Shown: positions 10,291 through 22,700 of the stretch, in pieces
Position numbering within the stretch: the stretch's first letter is position 1
How the letters are laid out: each line of letters begins with the position of its first letter
Origin: Ancistrus triradiatus
Taxonomy: Eukaryota > Chordata > Actinopteri > Siluriformes > Loricariidae
Direction of reading: 5' to 3'
DNA: 64,000 nucleotides
Assembly (NCBI GenBank): GCA_025084515.1
Contig: JAJAGP010000761.1
Coordinates: 10,001 to 74,000 of the forward strand
Notes under the pieces: model-generated
Database searches by the model: none
What the model was told of the DNA's origin: nothing
Seen by the model: only the letters and a program-made list of their open reading frames with translations
Made by a program: the position numbers and the translations under genes

Positions 10291-11850
10291 CATATATTTT
10301 GTAGACACACTTCACCAGAGGAACTTACAAATTGTGCAATTTCACATAACACCAATTTACTCAATGCCTTGCTCTGGACACTGCCATAATGGCAATGATG
10401 GGACTTGTAACACTTACTGTATCCACTGATTAGGATCAGCATGTTTTTTTCTATTTATTCAGTGCAACAACAATAAGTAAGTAAGTATTGACACCCAATA
10501 TTTTTGACACTGACATCCTTTTATTAGCCAAGCAGGCATTCTGACAGCACAGATCATCCATGCTAAGTGCAGAAATATTTCTACAGATTAGTTACCATGA
10601 GAACATTAGTATTTAGTCAATATCAGGTATTGGCTGAGATCCAAGCAAGTGTACTTAACTGAGAAATTGATGTACACAGTAAAATATGCATCATTAATGC
10701 TCACTGGTAATGAAAGCAGATTTCACAGGAATACAGTACATACCACATGTGGTTTAAACAATAATGGCTGCAGTTATTGTCACGGTGTTGCTCTAAACAT
10801 TGATGGTCTCAATTCAAATCTAACGATAAAGATAAACTCCCTGCAAGTACAATTCAATGCATTATAGTGGTTGCTGATTTGGGAACATGCTTGGAATTTA
10901 TTTTGTATTGCCATTTTTGGTGGACATTAAAAATGCGCAAAAAAAAATGTTGCACATTTAACTATTTGCCATATGTAATATATATTTTTTCTTTGCAAAG
11001 AATGTATCTGATTGATGGTGTGACATGATGAATGATGTCATCTCCAGTCCAGGTGCCTCTCTGATAGAGGTAAGTAATGATTACAGCCTGAAACACCATA
11101 GATCATTTTTCAGTTCAGCGAAATTACTTGCTGTCCCATTTGTCCCATAGTCATACCTCAATAATTACTCTATCAGAAATAGAAAATTGTCCTCTTGTTC
11201 TCTGAAGAGGTGTTTTCCATTATGAGATCAGAATAGCAAAAATATATTCATGAGGCAATGTGTTGTTTGTCAGGGATCAATTGGAAGTTTATTGGATGCA
11301 CCTACCTACATCTGTTCCCACTGCCTATTTTCTCAGGTAAAGCTACCATTTTTATTATTTATTTATTTTACCTTTAACCAGAATAATTGCATCTATTTTA
11401 CAAGCTAGCCATGGCCAAGAACACAGCCTATGAAAACAACCAACAAAGGAACAAGACTAACACAACCAACAAAATCAAATTATAAACAAGAGCAAACAGA
11501 ATTATACAGTTATTTAATGATTGCCTTTAAATCACTCAAGGAAATAAATTTCTCCTGTTTCAAATGTTTCAAATGGAGCACTATAAATAAAAGCTGCCTT
11601 GCCATATTCAGACCATACTATCGGAATGTCCAGCTGAACATAACCATTAGAACTATATATATAATTTCTGATTGTACAGTCATTATACAGTAGCATACTG
11701 TGACCCATCTGTTGCCATGTACAGTGTACCCATCAATCTCCAGTCCTACCATCACTAGAAGGAAACACCTTAGGTGCTGCCAGCATTCTCCATCTAATCT
11801 GGGTGGTACAGAAATGACACCAGCATGGTAGAAATCATGGTATTCATGTA
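10291..11850. other. No gene seen
   Basis: AT-rich DNA with chance frames up to 87 codons (for example 11430-11693, Lys/Ile/Ser-rich, no domain). A short 'tttttattatttatttattt' tract lies at about 11350. Confidence 0.55.
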
Positions 11851-13124
11851 CAGTGTGGCAAAAAAGTATTTAGTCAGCCACTGATTGTGCAAGTTCTCCT
11901 ACTTAGAAAGATAACAGAGGTCTGTAGTCATAGGTACATTTCAACTATAAGAGGCAAAATGAGAAAAAAAAATCCAGGAAATCACATTGTAGGATTTTTA
12001 AAGAATTTAATTGTAAATTATGGTGGAAAATAAATATGTGGTCAATAACAAAAGTTCAACTCAATATTTAACATAACCTTTGATGGGAATGACAGAGGTC
12101 AAAAGTTTCCTGTAAGTCTTCACCAGGTTTTGGGGCTGTCACTGGGCAACACGGATTTTCAACTCCCTCCACAAATTTTCTATGGGGTTGAGGTCTGGAG
12201 ACTGGCTAGGCCACTCCAGGACCTTGAAATGCTTTTTATGGACCCACTCCTTCGTTGCCCGAGCTGTGTGTTTGGGATCATTGTCATGCTGGAAGACCCA
12301 GCTACGGTCCATCTTTAATGCTCTCACTAATGGAAGGAGGTCTCACTATACATGGCCCCGTTCATTCTTCCCTTAACACGGATCAGTCGTCCTCTTTTAG
12401 ATCATCCATATGCTCTCTGGCAAAATTCAGATGGGCCTTGACATGTACTGGCTTACGCAGGGGGACACGCCTGGCACTGCAGGATCTGAGTCCCTTTCGG
12501 CGTAGTGTGTTACTGATGGTAGCCTTTGTTACTTTGGTCCCAGCTCTCTGCAAGTCATTCATCAGGTCCCTCTGTGTCATTCTGGGATTTTTGCTCACCG
12601 TTCTCATGATCATTTTGACCCCACGGGATGAGATCTTGCATGGGGGCCCCAGATAGAGGGAGATCTTCAATGGTCTTTTATGTCTTCCATTTTCTTACAA
12701 TTGCTCCCACAGTTGAATTATTGACATCAACCTGCTTGCCTATTGTAGATTCTCTCTTCCCAGCCAAGTGCAGGTCTACAATTTTCTTCCTGGTGTCCTT
12801 CGACAGCTCTTTGGTCTTGGCCATGGTTGAGTTTAGAGTTTTGACAGTTGTCTTTGTTATAGATAACAAGGTCAAACAGGTGCCATTAATACAGGTAATG
12901 AGTGGAGGACAGAAGAGTTACAAGTCTGTGAGAGCCAGAAATCTTGCTTGTTTGTGGATGACCAAATACTTATTTTCCACCATGATTTACAATTAAATTC
13001 TTTAAAAATCCTACAATGTGATAGTTGAAGTGTACCTATAATGAAAATTACAGACCTCTTTCATCTTTCTAAGTAGGAGAACTTGCACAATCAGTGGCTG
13101 ACTAATTACCTTTTTGCCCCACTT
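11851..13124 (-). mobile_element. Tc1/mariner family 2, internally deleted copy
   Basis: Ends: 'cagtgtggcaaaaaagtatt' at 11851 (TA at 11849-11850) and 'acctttttgccccact' at 13124 (TA at 13125-13126). At about 1.27 kb it is shorter than the 1.5-1.6 kb expected, because the centre of the transposase is missing. Terminal inverted regions extend beyond 150 bp and include 'cagtggctgactaa' and 'cttgcacaatcagtg'. The transposase remnant is described separately. It lies just downstream of the NKPD1-like gene's stop codon, in the same orientation. Confidence 0.9.
12139..12875 (-). pseudogene. Tc1 family 2 transposase, frameshifted and missing its centre
   Basis: Three frames follow each other on the minus strand. 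About 12821-12678 has a start MAKTKELSKDTRKK with a homeodomain-like helix-turn-helix and ends at IVRKWKT. About 12655-12383 has the second DNA-binding helix set (RMTQRDLMNDLQ, ATISNTLRRKGL) up to NFAREHMDD. About 12327-12139 has the catalytic HDNDPKHTARATKEW and WPSQSPDLNPIENLW, so the second Asp and the final Glu of the DDE triad are kept. The part that should hold the first catalytic Asp (WTDE-like) is deleted between 12383 and 12327. It cannot be active. Confidence 0.85.
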
Positions 13125-13148
13125 TATCAGTGATATCAAATCAAATCT

Positions 13149-13150
<2 letters not shown>

Positions 13151-13186
<36 letters not shown>
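13151..13186. repeat. (GT)n microsatellite
   Basis: Eighteen GT units next to the Tc1 family 2 element, between it and the 3' end of the NKPD1-like gene. Confidence 0.97.
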
Positions 13187-13187
<1 letters not shown>

Positions 13188-13501
13188 GCTGCTGGGTTGA
13201 AAATAGCATAGCTATATCCTTCAGTGATCCTGTCCTGCCATGCTGTGGAGTACTGAAACTTGGGTGCCTGCCCCTTGTGGAAACAGTGTTCTTTTGTATA
13301 CAACCTGAGACTGGGAGCAGACAGAGGTACACACTGTACAGTGTGTCAGTCTATTGCAGGGTTCTGTAAGCACACAATCGACCATCATGTTCAAGTTCCA
13401 CCCTGTATTTGAACCCAGGCTCTTTGAAACTGTGATCTTCAGTAACTGGTTCATACCACTGACTCACCAGAGCTCCTATTTACATATACTGTAGAACACA
13501 T

Positions 13502-13744
13502 TTAACATATGTGGGAGGGACAATTCACCTTAGGATTTGACATTTCTGTCATTGATTGGTTTGCAGTTAGGTGATTATTTGAAATGGCTTCAAGGAAGTG
13601 AACTCTAAAGGCAGTCCATTCACCAAGACTCATTTGCATGACCTCTTTCAGATCTGCTGGCTTGCTAAATAGTAGCGTCTCGCCATTTATATGATTTTCC
13701 TTGACAATCTCAATGTACTTGTCAGGTAGTCTGAGTCTGGATAG
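13502..13744 (-). CDS. nkpd1-like: NKPD1-like coding exon 4 (C-terminus, stop)
   Basis: 243 nt after a 91-bp intron; acceptor 'tttacctctgcag|cta'. It encodes 80 residues: a SAM-like fold (LRLPDKYIEIVKENH, then ETLLFSKPADLKEVMQMSLGE), a polar tail and the stop at 13502. No AATAAA is seen on the minus strand in the next 370 bp before the Tc1 element, so the 3' UTR may run into Tc1. Confidence 0.9.
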   Translation of the reverse strand, partial: LSRLRLPDKYIEIVKENHINGETLLFSKPADLKEVMQMSLGEWTAFRVHFLEAISNNHLTANQSMTEMSNPKVNCPSHIC

Positions 13745-16700
13745 CTGCAGAGGTAAACAAAGACATACATTTTTCAATCACTGTTGTATATTGAGTCTAA
13801 ATCTGTATAATGCATATTACATTCAGAGTACCAACCTCATTGCAAACATCTTCTACAGTCATGTGGATCACAGTATTTGGAGACAATTTGTTGAATGTAG
13901 TTCTCACTGTTCCTCTTATTGTGTTGCTTTGTCTGATCCTGGCCATTTCATTCTTGATAAAATAGTGCATGTTAACTGTATATTTATATAATTCCTCCAC
14001 CTCTCGAACTATGAAATCGTAGTCAATCTTGAGGAACCTCTCAAACAACTCAGGATCACCATCTCTCTCCAGGAAATGTTCAACCTTATTCCTGATCAAA
14101 TGGAGCTCCATCCTGTGCTCAGTGTACACATCCCACAGAGTCTTCATCTTGTAATCATCAATCCCTTTGCCATGACTTATCAGAGTCTGTTGAGTGTCTT
14201 CTACACACTGTAGTATCCAGCTTAGTCTACAAGGCCAGCACTCCACCAGCACAATCCATGCAGCGACTCTTTCAAGGTGAATAAGAGGTCTATCTAGAGC
14301 ATTCATAACCAGCATATACAGCCTGATGGAGTATATCACCCTCCTCATGGATACGGCATTTTCCGAGATATACTTAAGAAGCGCACTCTGGTGATTTAAT
14401 ATCACATGAAACACACCCTGGATTAACTTTTCAACTTCAGGTTCATTCATTCTGTTCTCCCACTCGTCACCTTGATTGTCAGCAGGTGTTTTGAATGCAA
14501 TGCTTTTAAAGATCTTGCGTTTTGACATATCACATAGTGGTGGTATCGCAAAAGGTAGCATGATTGTGTGATTTAAGAACTCATATGCACTGTCTTTATC
14601 AGTGCTGCAGCCATTTGCCTGGTCTATTTTTTGGGCAATCACCTCTGGATCAATTGCAACTAGAGAAATAAAGGGACTTTCTTCATCAGACAGAAGTATA
14701 TTGATGGCATCCAGCACACTGACAATCTTCTCTTGCTTGCACCGGTCCAAGTTGGTGATCTCCAGCACCACTCGTATCTTCTGTTTTTCAAAGACTTCCA
14801 AAAAGTGAATGAAACAGGACAGTAGCCTCATCTCCTTCCTAACCTCATACATTAAGCCCAGCTGCTCGCTGATCTTGCCATTGTCCAAGGCTCTCCTGAT
14901 GTCAGCACCCTCAGTAATAATGAGGCTCTTCATCAACATGAAAATAGGTTTTATCTTAAATAAAACTCCAGCAACAGGTATTCCAAACATTGCAATGGCA
15001 AAACCCTCCTTTGCTCCAATCTCTCCCTCTTCATCATACTTTTGTCCAGAAAATACAAAAACAATGACTGGGACCAAGATAAAAACAGTAACCAAGAGTA
15101 ACATCAAGAAAAAAACCCACAGTGGGAAGCAGCAAAGCTTTTTAGGTCTCCAATCCCTGGAGCAGATTTCTATCTTCTTTTCCTTTGCATCTTCTTCTGG
15201 GTCATACTGAGCTGCTCTGAAGAGGCCGAGCTGGAGCTTGCCAAATTTCTCTTGAATAGTTTGGACAAGCTGCATCACCAAGCCAGCCCAGAGCATGTCA
15301 CTGCCTGCAAAATGCCAGGCACTGAACCTCACAAATACATAGCGGGTGCAGTTTCTTTGTTTATGTCTTGGGGTCCACACAGGTCGATAGAAAATAAGGT
15401 GAAAGAGCAGTGAAAGTAGGTTTCTAATAGAGCTCTTTTGCTTTTTTCGCTTGGACTCCTCATTCATTTGACCTGTGGGAAGAAATTATTAGTAATTGTT
15501 GAGTGATGATTGGATTTTATTCAAGTCAGCTAGAGTGAAGCCATATTAAATCCAGAGACACATGGTGATACATGTTGTAATGACTACTGACACAAAATAG
15601 TACTTGCAAATCAAATTCAGTGTTCTGTAACTGCTTTATCCTTGTCAGTGTCAAAGCATTTGCATAGCACAAACGTGAATGTGCTCTAGACAGGGCTTTT
15701 GTCCAATGAAATTTGAATGCAAGTTCACTATCACACTAATTTATATGAACTCGTAGGGGCAATTTCCAGTAGCCAATCCAACTACTGCTATGTTTTTGGC
15801 AGGATTGAACCTAGAACTTGGATGATTTGCAGCAACATCACCACATTCTACTGCATTACCATGCACTATTGAGGTTGTGAGCACCAGTGAAATTCAAATT
15901 AAGATATAACTTATGGGAAAAGAGAAAATGATACAAAATGTTAAATAGGTGGCACAGTGGAGCAGACACTGGAAATGACACTTCACAGCTCCAAAATGCC
16001 TGGTTAGTTTCATGTTCCCTCTGGGTACCTCCGGATTCCTCCAAATTCCTCCCCCAGTCTCTGACAAGAAGCTAAAGAACACAGACTGTGCTGCCATAAA
16101 AGTATGGCCCCATAACTAGTGCTCACATCAAAGAACATCACCTGAAACTTAATTAAAAGGCTGTATTCTGTATAATTTAATTTGTTGTAATGAGGGTCAA
16201 GGGAGGCTGGAGTCAATCCAAGAATCAGTGTTGCAAGATAGGACTTCAGTCGAACAATTCAATCGCACATTCTTATGATGCATTTTAACCCCCTAACCTG
16301 GTATCCAAATTCCTAAACCATAATACAGATGGCAATTTGCAAAATTAAATAGCGAAAGTAGATAATGTTCTGAATGGTGTCTTCAGCAGCACTTTTCCTT
16401 CTATCTGTAAGTAACCTAAACTTTTTTTTTTTAATTATTCATTGCTTAGTCAGAAGGTAATGGTTGCTTATTTTATGCTAGAAGAAACACACTGTAATTT
16501 AGTACATGTTGACCGAGACCCTGCTAGATAGTCAAAGCCTCACCCAATCTTCAGGCAGTAGACAGGCAAGGGGTGCATCAGATGAGCTGACATAGTTGAT
16601 GATGGTTGGGCTTTTCTTTTAACACTAAAGGAAATAGGCAGATCTTTTAACATAGGAGACAAAGTTTTTGAGTATTAAGATAACACCCATATGGACTTGG

Positions 16701-19700
16701 GGAGAACATACCAAACTCCACAGACAGTAAACAGTCTCGAGGTCTAACTGTGAAGTACCTACATTACTTCCCCACATACTGTAGTGTCAGATCTATTTAT
16801 TTATATAGCGCTTTTTAAAATGGAGCATTGTCTCAAAGCAACTTTACAAGTTTAGATTATCTCCTAATAACTACGTCCAATCCCAAATTGAGCAAGCCTA
16901 TTCATCCAGTTATGTCTAATAAAGGTAATCGATAATCTAGTATGCATACTTTATTTCTGATTATACAACAGTTAGTTATGACCTCACTTTGACTAGTTGA
17001 GAAGTGTTCTCATCGTGACATTTGTGATAACAGCATGGCTTTTCACACAAAAATGGTATGCTGACACGTTGCCAAGTAACCACAGACTTTATGCACACAA
17101 ATAACATATGCAAATAAAGCAAAAATCGTTTGACTCTTAATACATTTTATTTTTATTTTTAGTCCCTTTTCCCATTAATCTTTGCGTATTTGCACTTTGT
17201 ATTTAGAACTAACGTTTCTTGCCAGTGTTATTTAAACCTTTTGTAGCATACTGTAACATACTTCTTCAATATCACTCCGATTTACAGTGTGTTCGTAATG
17301 TGTGCTTTTGGAAACATAAATAAATAAGAACATCATGCTGACCAATAACCATAATCAGTGTATTAGCTTAAGGAAACCAGCTGCTAGATTGCTCAGGCAG
17401 GGTATTTCTAGTGCCGGTCCCAAGCCCGGATAACTGGTGAGGGTTGCGTCAGGAAGGGCATCCAGTGTAAAACATTTGCCAAATAAAGTATGCGAGTTCA
17501 TAATAATTTCACCATACCGGATCGGTCGCGGCCCGGGTTAACAACGACCGCCACTGGTACTGGTAGCAAACAGGGTACCAGCGGAAATTGGACTACTGTT
17601 TGCCGAAGACGAAGAGGAGGGAAGCGTGTGAGGAGACAGAGAGAAACCAGGAGGGGCCAGAATATAGCACTGAGGGTAGCAACCCTAAATGTAGGGACGA
17701 TGACAGGGAAAGGTAGAGAGCTGGCTGATATGATGCAGAGGAGAAATGTCGATGTTTTGTGTGTGCAGGAGACAAAGTGGAAGGGTAGCAAGGCTCGATG
17801 CATTGGTGCAGGGTTTAAACTGTTCTACCATGGTGTGGATAGGAAGAGAAATGGAGTTGGTGTGGTCCTGAAGGAGGACTATGTAAAGAATGTCATTGAG
17901 GTGAAAAGGGTGTCAGATAGGATAATATGTCTGAAGCTGGAAAACTTAGGTGTAATTGGTCATGTTGTTTAGTGGCTATGCCACCCAGTTTGGCTTGAAA
18001 TAGAGGAGAAAGGAAGCTTCTGGGGGAGTTAGATAAGTGGTTGAGAGCATTCCCATGAGGAGAGACTGGTGATGGGGTGCAGATTTCAATGGTCATGTGG
18101 TGGGTGGTAAAAAGGAGATGAGGAGTGATGGCAGGTTTGGTGGTTAAGGAGTAGGAACCTAGAAGGACAGATGTGGTGGATGTTTGAAAGAGGAGGGAAA
18201 TGGCGTGGTTTACACATTTTCCAAAGAAGGAGGAGCCATAGGAAGAACTTATAAGTGGAGTGAGAAGACACAGGTAGACTACATCCTATGTAGAAGAGGT
18301 TGCTTAAAAGAGATCGGTGATTGTAAGGTAGTGGCAAGGGAGAGTGTAGCTAGGCAGCATTGGATGGTGGTGTGCAGGATGGCTCTGGTGGTTAGGAAGA
18401 GGAACAGGACAAAGGCAGAGCAGAGGACCAAATGGTTGTGGTTGGGAAAGGAAGAATGTTGTAAGGAGTTCAGAGAGGAGCTGAGAAAGACTTTGGGTGA
18501 TAGGAAAGAGCTCCCAGATGACTGGGTAGTAGCAACAACAGTAATTAGACAGACAGGTAGAAAGGTACTGGGTGTGTCTTCTGGACAGGCAAAGGATGAA
18601 AAGGAAACCTGGTGGTGGAACGAGGAAGTGCAGGAGGTTATTCAGAGACAGAGGTCAGCAAAGAAGAAATGGGGCAGGGACAGGACTAATGAGAATAGGC
18701 AGGAGTACAGGGAGATGCGGCACAGGGCAAAGAGGGAGGTAGGAAAGGCCAAGCAGAAGGCCTACGATGAGTTATATGAAAGATTAGACAGTAGGGAAGG
18801 AGAGAAGGAGTTGTATCTGCTGGTGAGACAGAGAGATACAGCTGGAAAGGATGTGCAGCATGTCAGGGTGATCAAGGATAGAAAATGGAAATGTACTGTC
18901 AGGTGAGGAGAAGGTGAGGGAAAGTTGGAAGGAGTATTTTGAGGAGTTGATGAATGTAGAAAATGAAAGGGAAAGAAGGTTGGATGGCGTAGAAATTGTG
19001 GAACAGGATGTAGCAAAGATTAGCAAGAACGAAGTGAGGAAAGCTTTGAAAAGGATGAAGAACGGAAAGGCAGTGGGACCTGATGACATATCAGTTGAGG
19101 TATGGAAAAGTCTAGGAGAGCTGGGAGTGGTGTTTTTGACTAGATTATTAAATGGAATTCTGGTGAATGAGAGTATGCCGGAGGAATGGACGAAAAGTTT
19201 ACTTGTACCGATTTTTAAGCAGAAGGGTGATGTACAGAGTTGTGGCTCTTACAGGGCATAAAGTTGATGTGCCACACAATGAAGATTTGGGAGAGAGTTG
19301 TGGAAGCTAGGCTCAGACAGGAGGTGACAGTGTATGAACAACAGTATGGTTTCATGCCAAGGAAGAGCACCATAGATGCGATTTTGCTTTGAGACTGCTG
19401 ATGGAGAAGTATAGACATGGTCAGAAAGAGCTAGACTGCGTCTTTGTGGATTTGGAGAAAGCCTATGACAGGGTGCCAAGGGAGGAACTGTGGTGGTGTA
19501 TGAGGAAGTCTCGAGTGGCTGAAAAGTACGTTAGATTAGTGCAGGACATGTATGACAACAACGTGACAACGGTGAGATCTGCTGTAGGAGTGACAGATAG
19601 CTTCAAGGTAGAGGTGGGACTGCATCAAGGATCGGCCCTGAGTCCCTTCTTATTTTCTCCGATGATGGAGAGACAGGAATTGCCGTGGACTATGATGTCT

Positions 19701-22700
19701 GCAGACGACATTGTGATCTGTAGTGAGAACAGGGAACAGGTAGAAGAGAACTTGGAGAGGTGGAGGTATAATCTGGAAAGGAGAGGAATGAAAGTCAAAT
19801 GTAGTAAGACAGAATACATGTGTGTAAATGAAAGGGAGGCAGGTGGAACTGTCAGGCTACAGGGATCAGTGGTCACAAAAGTACAGGAGTTCAGGTACTT
19901 GGGATCAACTGTCCAAGGAAATGGAGAGTGTGGAAAGGAGGTAAAGAAGAGAGTACAGGCAGGATGGAGTGGGTGGAGAAGAGTGTCAGGAGTGCTGTGT
20001 GACAAAAGGGTCGCAGCAAAAGTGAAAGGAAAGATTTATAAGAGAGTAGTGAGACCAGCCTTGTATGGGTTAGAGACAGTGGCACTGACAAAGAGACAGG
20101 AAGCAGAACTGGAGGTGGCAGAACTTATGACGTTGAGGTTCTCTTTAGGAGTGTCTAGGGTGGGCAATATTAAGGATGAGATTCATCAAGAGGGACCACA
20201 GGTTGGAAACTTGGAGACAAAATCGAGAGGGACGACTGAGATGGGGTTTGGACATTGCAGAGGAATGTATAGTGGATTATTGGTAGGAGGATGTTGGCGA
20301 TGGAGCTGCCCAGGCAAGAGAAGACGGAGAGGAGACAAGAGGGGTTATTTGGTAGTGGTAAATGAAGATATGCAGGGAGTTGGGGTGACAGTAGAGGACG
20401 TGGAGGATAGGGTGAGGTGGAAACGTTTAACTCGCTGTGGTGACCCCTGATAAAGGGAGAAGCCGAAAGAAGAAGAAGAAGAAGTGTATTAGCTTAAGGC
20501 ACGAAGCACCATCTATCGTCCATTATGTGTCAATAACAGCAGTTTCTTATCTGAAGTTGACGTTTTAAGTAGTGTAGGTAAATCCAGCACTAGCACTAGT
20601 ACCAGTACTAATGCTGGTACTAGTAGGGAGTCACAACGTTCAAATGACCAGCTCTCGACATTTCTAGGTATATTCAGGTCAAACTGGCTCGGTGGTTCTA
20701 GTGCTAAGGCTGGGTAAGGATTTGTTACTGTTGCATAGCAACAACACATTTGTAGTGGACCTACTTTTTGGTGAAAGGTATTTGTGAGCATCAAAGCGTA
20801 TTCAGTATTAAATTCATGACTTACTTTATGTATTTTGTGTCTTTATTTTATTGTAAAAAAGCTGTTATATAAAACCAATAGAACACTTGAGGTTGTGTGT
20901 TATCATTAATAACGTCATGGCTGGATTTAACTAAGGTCGTGATGTTATTCATAGCCGTGATGTTATTCGTGATAACACACTCCCTCTTGTGTTCTATCGC
21001 TTAACTATATATTACACTTTTTATCACCCTCTCTAATGTAGTAATAGACTATTATGGCAGCAAATAAAAGGAGGTCTGAAATTGCCTGTTTTTGTGTTAG
21101 CTATAAAAGCTTATCATAGTGTGAGTGAAGTATATTTGGAGTACATCACTGATTTTGAATTATCTAAAACATACACCTGGTACCACTTCAAGCCACTTAT
21201 ATTAAATCAAACTGAATTATAGTTCATTCATTCATTTTCTTTATCCACTTAATCCTGGACAGGGTCCTGGGAGAGCTGGTGCCTAGCTGGCAACACATAA
21301 GGTAGGATCAACCCTAGATAGGGAGCCAATACATCGTGGGGCAAATACACTAACACACGCATACACATACTCACACACTAAGGGCACTTTAGAAACTTCA
21401 TTTAATCTAAAACACCTGTTTTTGGACTGTGGGAGGAAACCCGGAGTACCCGGAGTAAACCTATGCGGACACGGGGTGGACATGCAACCTCCACACAGAA
21501 AGAACCCAGGGAGCTTTACCTGGGATCGAATCGAGGACCTTCTTGCTGTGAATTTTAATTAACCAGTAAAATCAAACAGCAGTAAGAGATCAATATCTGA
21601 AATAGAATTAGCACTGCCTTCTAAAAGGGAATGTTTATAGCATCCTCAAGATACCTTTTTCAATTCCTTTGAAAAGCATATAGATTTGCCTACAGAGAAA
21701 CAGGCTGTACATAATCAGAAATATTCAGATTGTGATATTAGTGTACATACCCTCGATGCTTGTAAGAATCATATTTATCCTGCTGTGACATGATGAGTAC
21801 AAACCCACTGTGAGTGGAGGTTCGACTTTTGTAAGTGTTTTGTATAAAGCAAAGCCATACACATTATCTGAGTAGAGATCTGTTAACAGAAAAGAAAGAA
21901 CATTGTCACAATAAGAGGTTTCAAGAGCACTTTTATTACTTTAATTGGGATTTAACTGATCACTTATGATGCCCTACAGTTAACTGATTTGCATAAATCG
22001 GTGTAAGTTTAGTTCAATCGCTAAAGAGAAAACAACTTTAAACTAATATGGAGAATTGATGAAGTTACAGTGATGCTTGAACATTTGTGAACCATTTAGA
22101 ATGCCTATATGTTGGCACAGAGTAACATAAAGCATCATCAGACTTTCACACAAGTCCAAAAAAGTAGATAAAAAGAACCCAATTAAATAAATGAGGCAAA
22201 AGTATTGTACAATGCCTTTTATATGTTAAGGATCCAAAATTATGTACCTTTGTTGACATTTGTATTTCCAAAACTACTGATAGGAATTAGCTTACAGAAA
22301 TAGTAGGGCATTTCTCTGCACAAAACAGGTTAAGCTTTATGATGTTGTTGGGTTTCCTTACATGAACTGCTTTCATGACATTTCTAATGGTTTAAGGTCA
22401 CTTTGACTTGGGAATTTCAAAACATTAACTTCATTATTCATTAACCATTTTTCGCAGAACGACTTAAGGGTGTTGTCTTAATGCATGACATACATTCTCT
22501 TGAGACTGAATTCACAGACATTGACATTTTCCTTTCCTTTCCAGTGTCCTTTTGGTGTAATTCAAAATTCAGTGTTCCATCAATGATGGAATGCTATCCT
22601 GGAACAGGTGCAGCAAAACAGAACCAAAATGTTAACTTTCTTCAGACACATTTAAATCAAGGAGTTCGATTGTTGTCTTATCTATCCACAAAGCATTTTT

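Noticed and set aside
12255..12656. 133-codon plus-strand frame
   Set aside because: Antisense shadow of the Tc1 family 2 transposase, which has clear DDE motifs on the minus strand.
14602..15210. Plus-strand frames of 68 and 133 codons
   Set aside because: Antisense shadows of NKPD1-like exon 3.
15467..15467. ATG at the head of the 556-codon frame as the true start
   Set aside because: A strong acceptor lies 5 bp upstream, and phase-perfect exons carrying the P-loop position lie further upstream; the frame past the donor at 13836 is intronic.
17498..20005. Minus-strand frames of 60-126 codons
   Set aside because: Antisense shadows of the RTE coding region.
20513..20794. 93-codon minus-strand frame with a Leu-Val-rich stretch as a membrane protein
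   Set aside because: The hydrophobic run comes from the short 'actagtacc' repeats; no homologue pattern and no splice sites.
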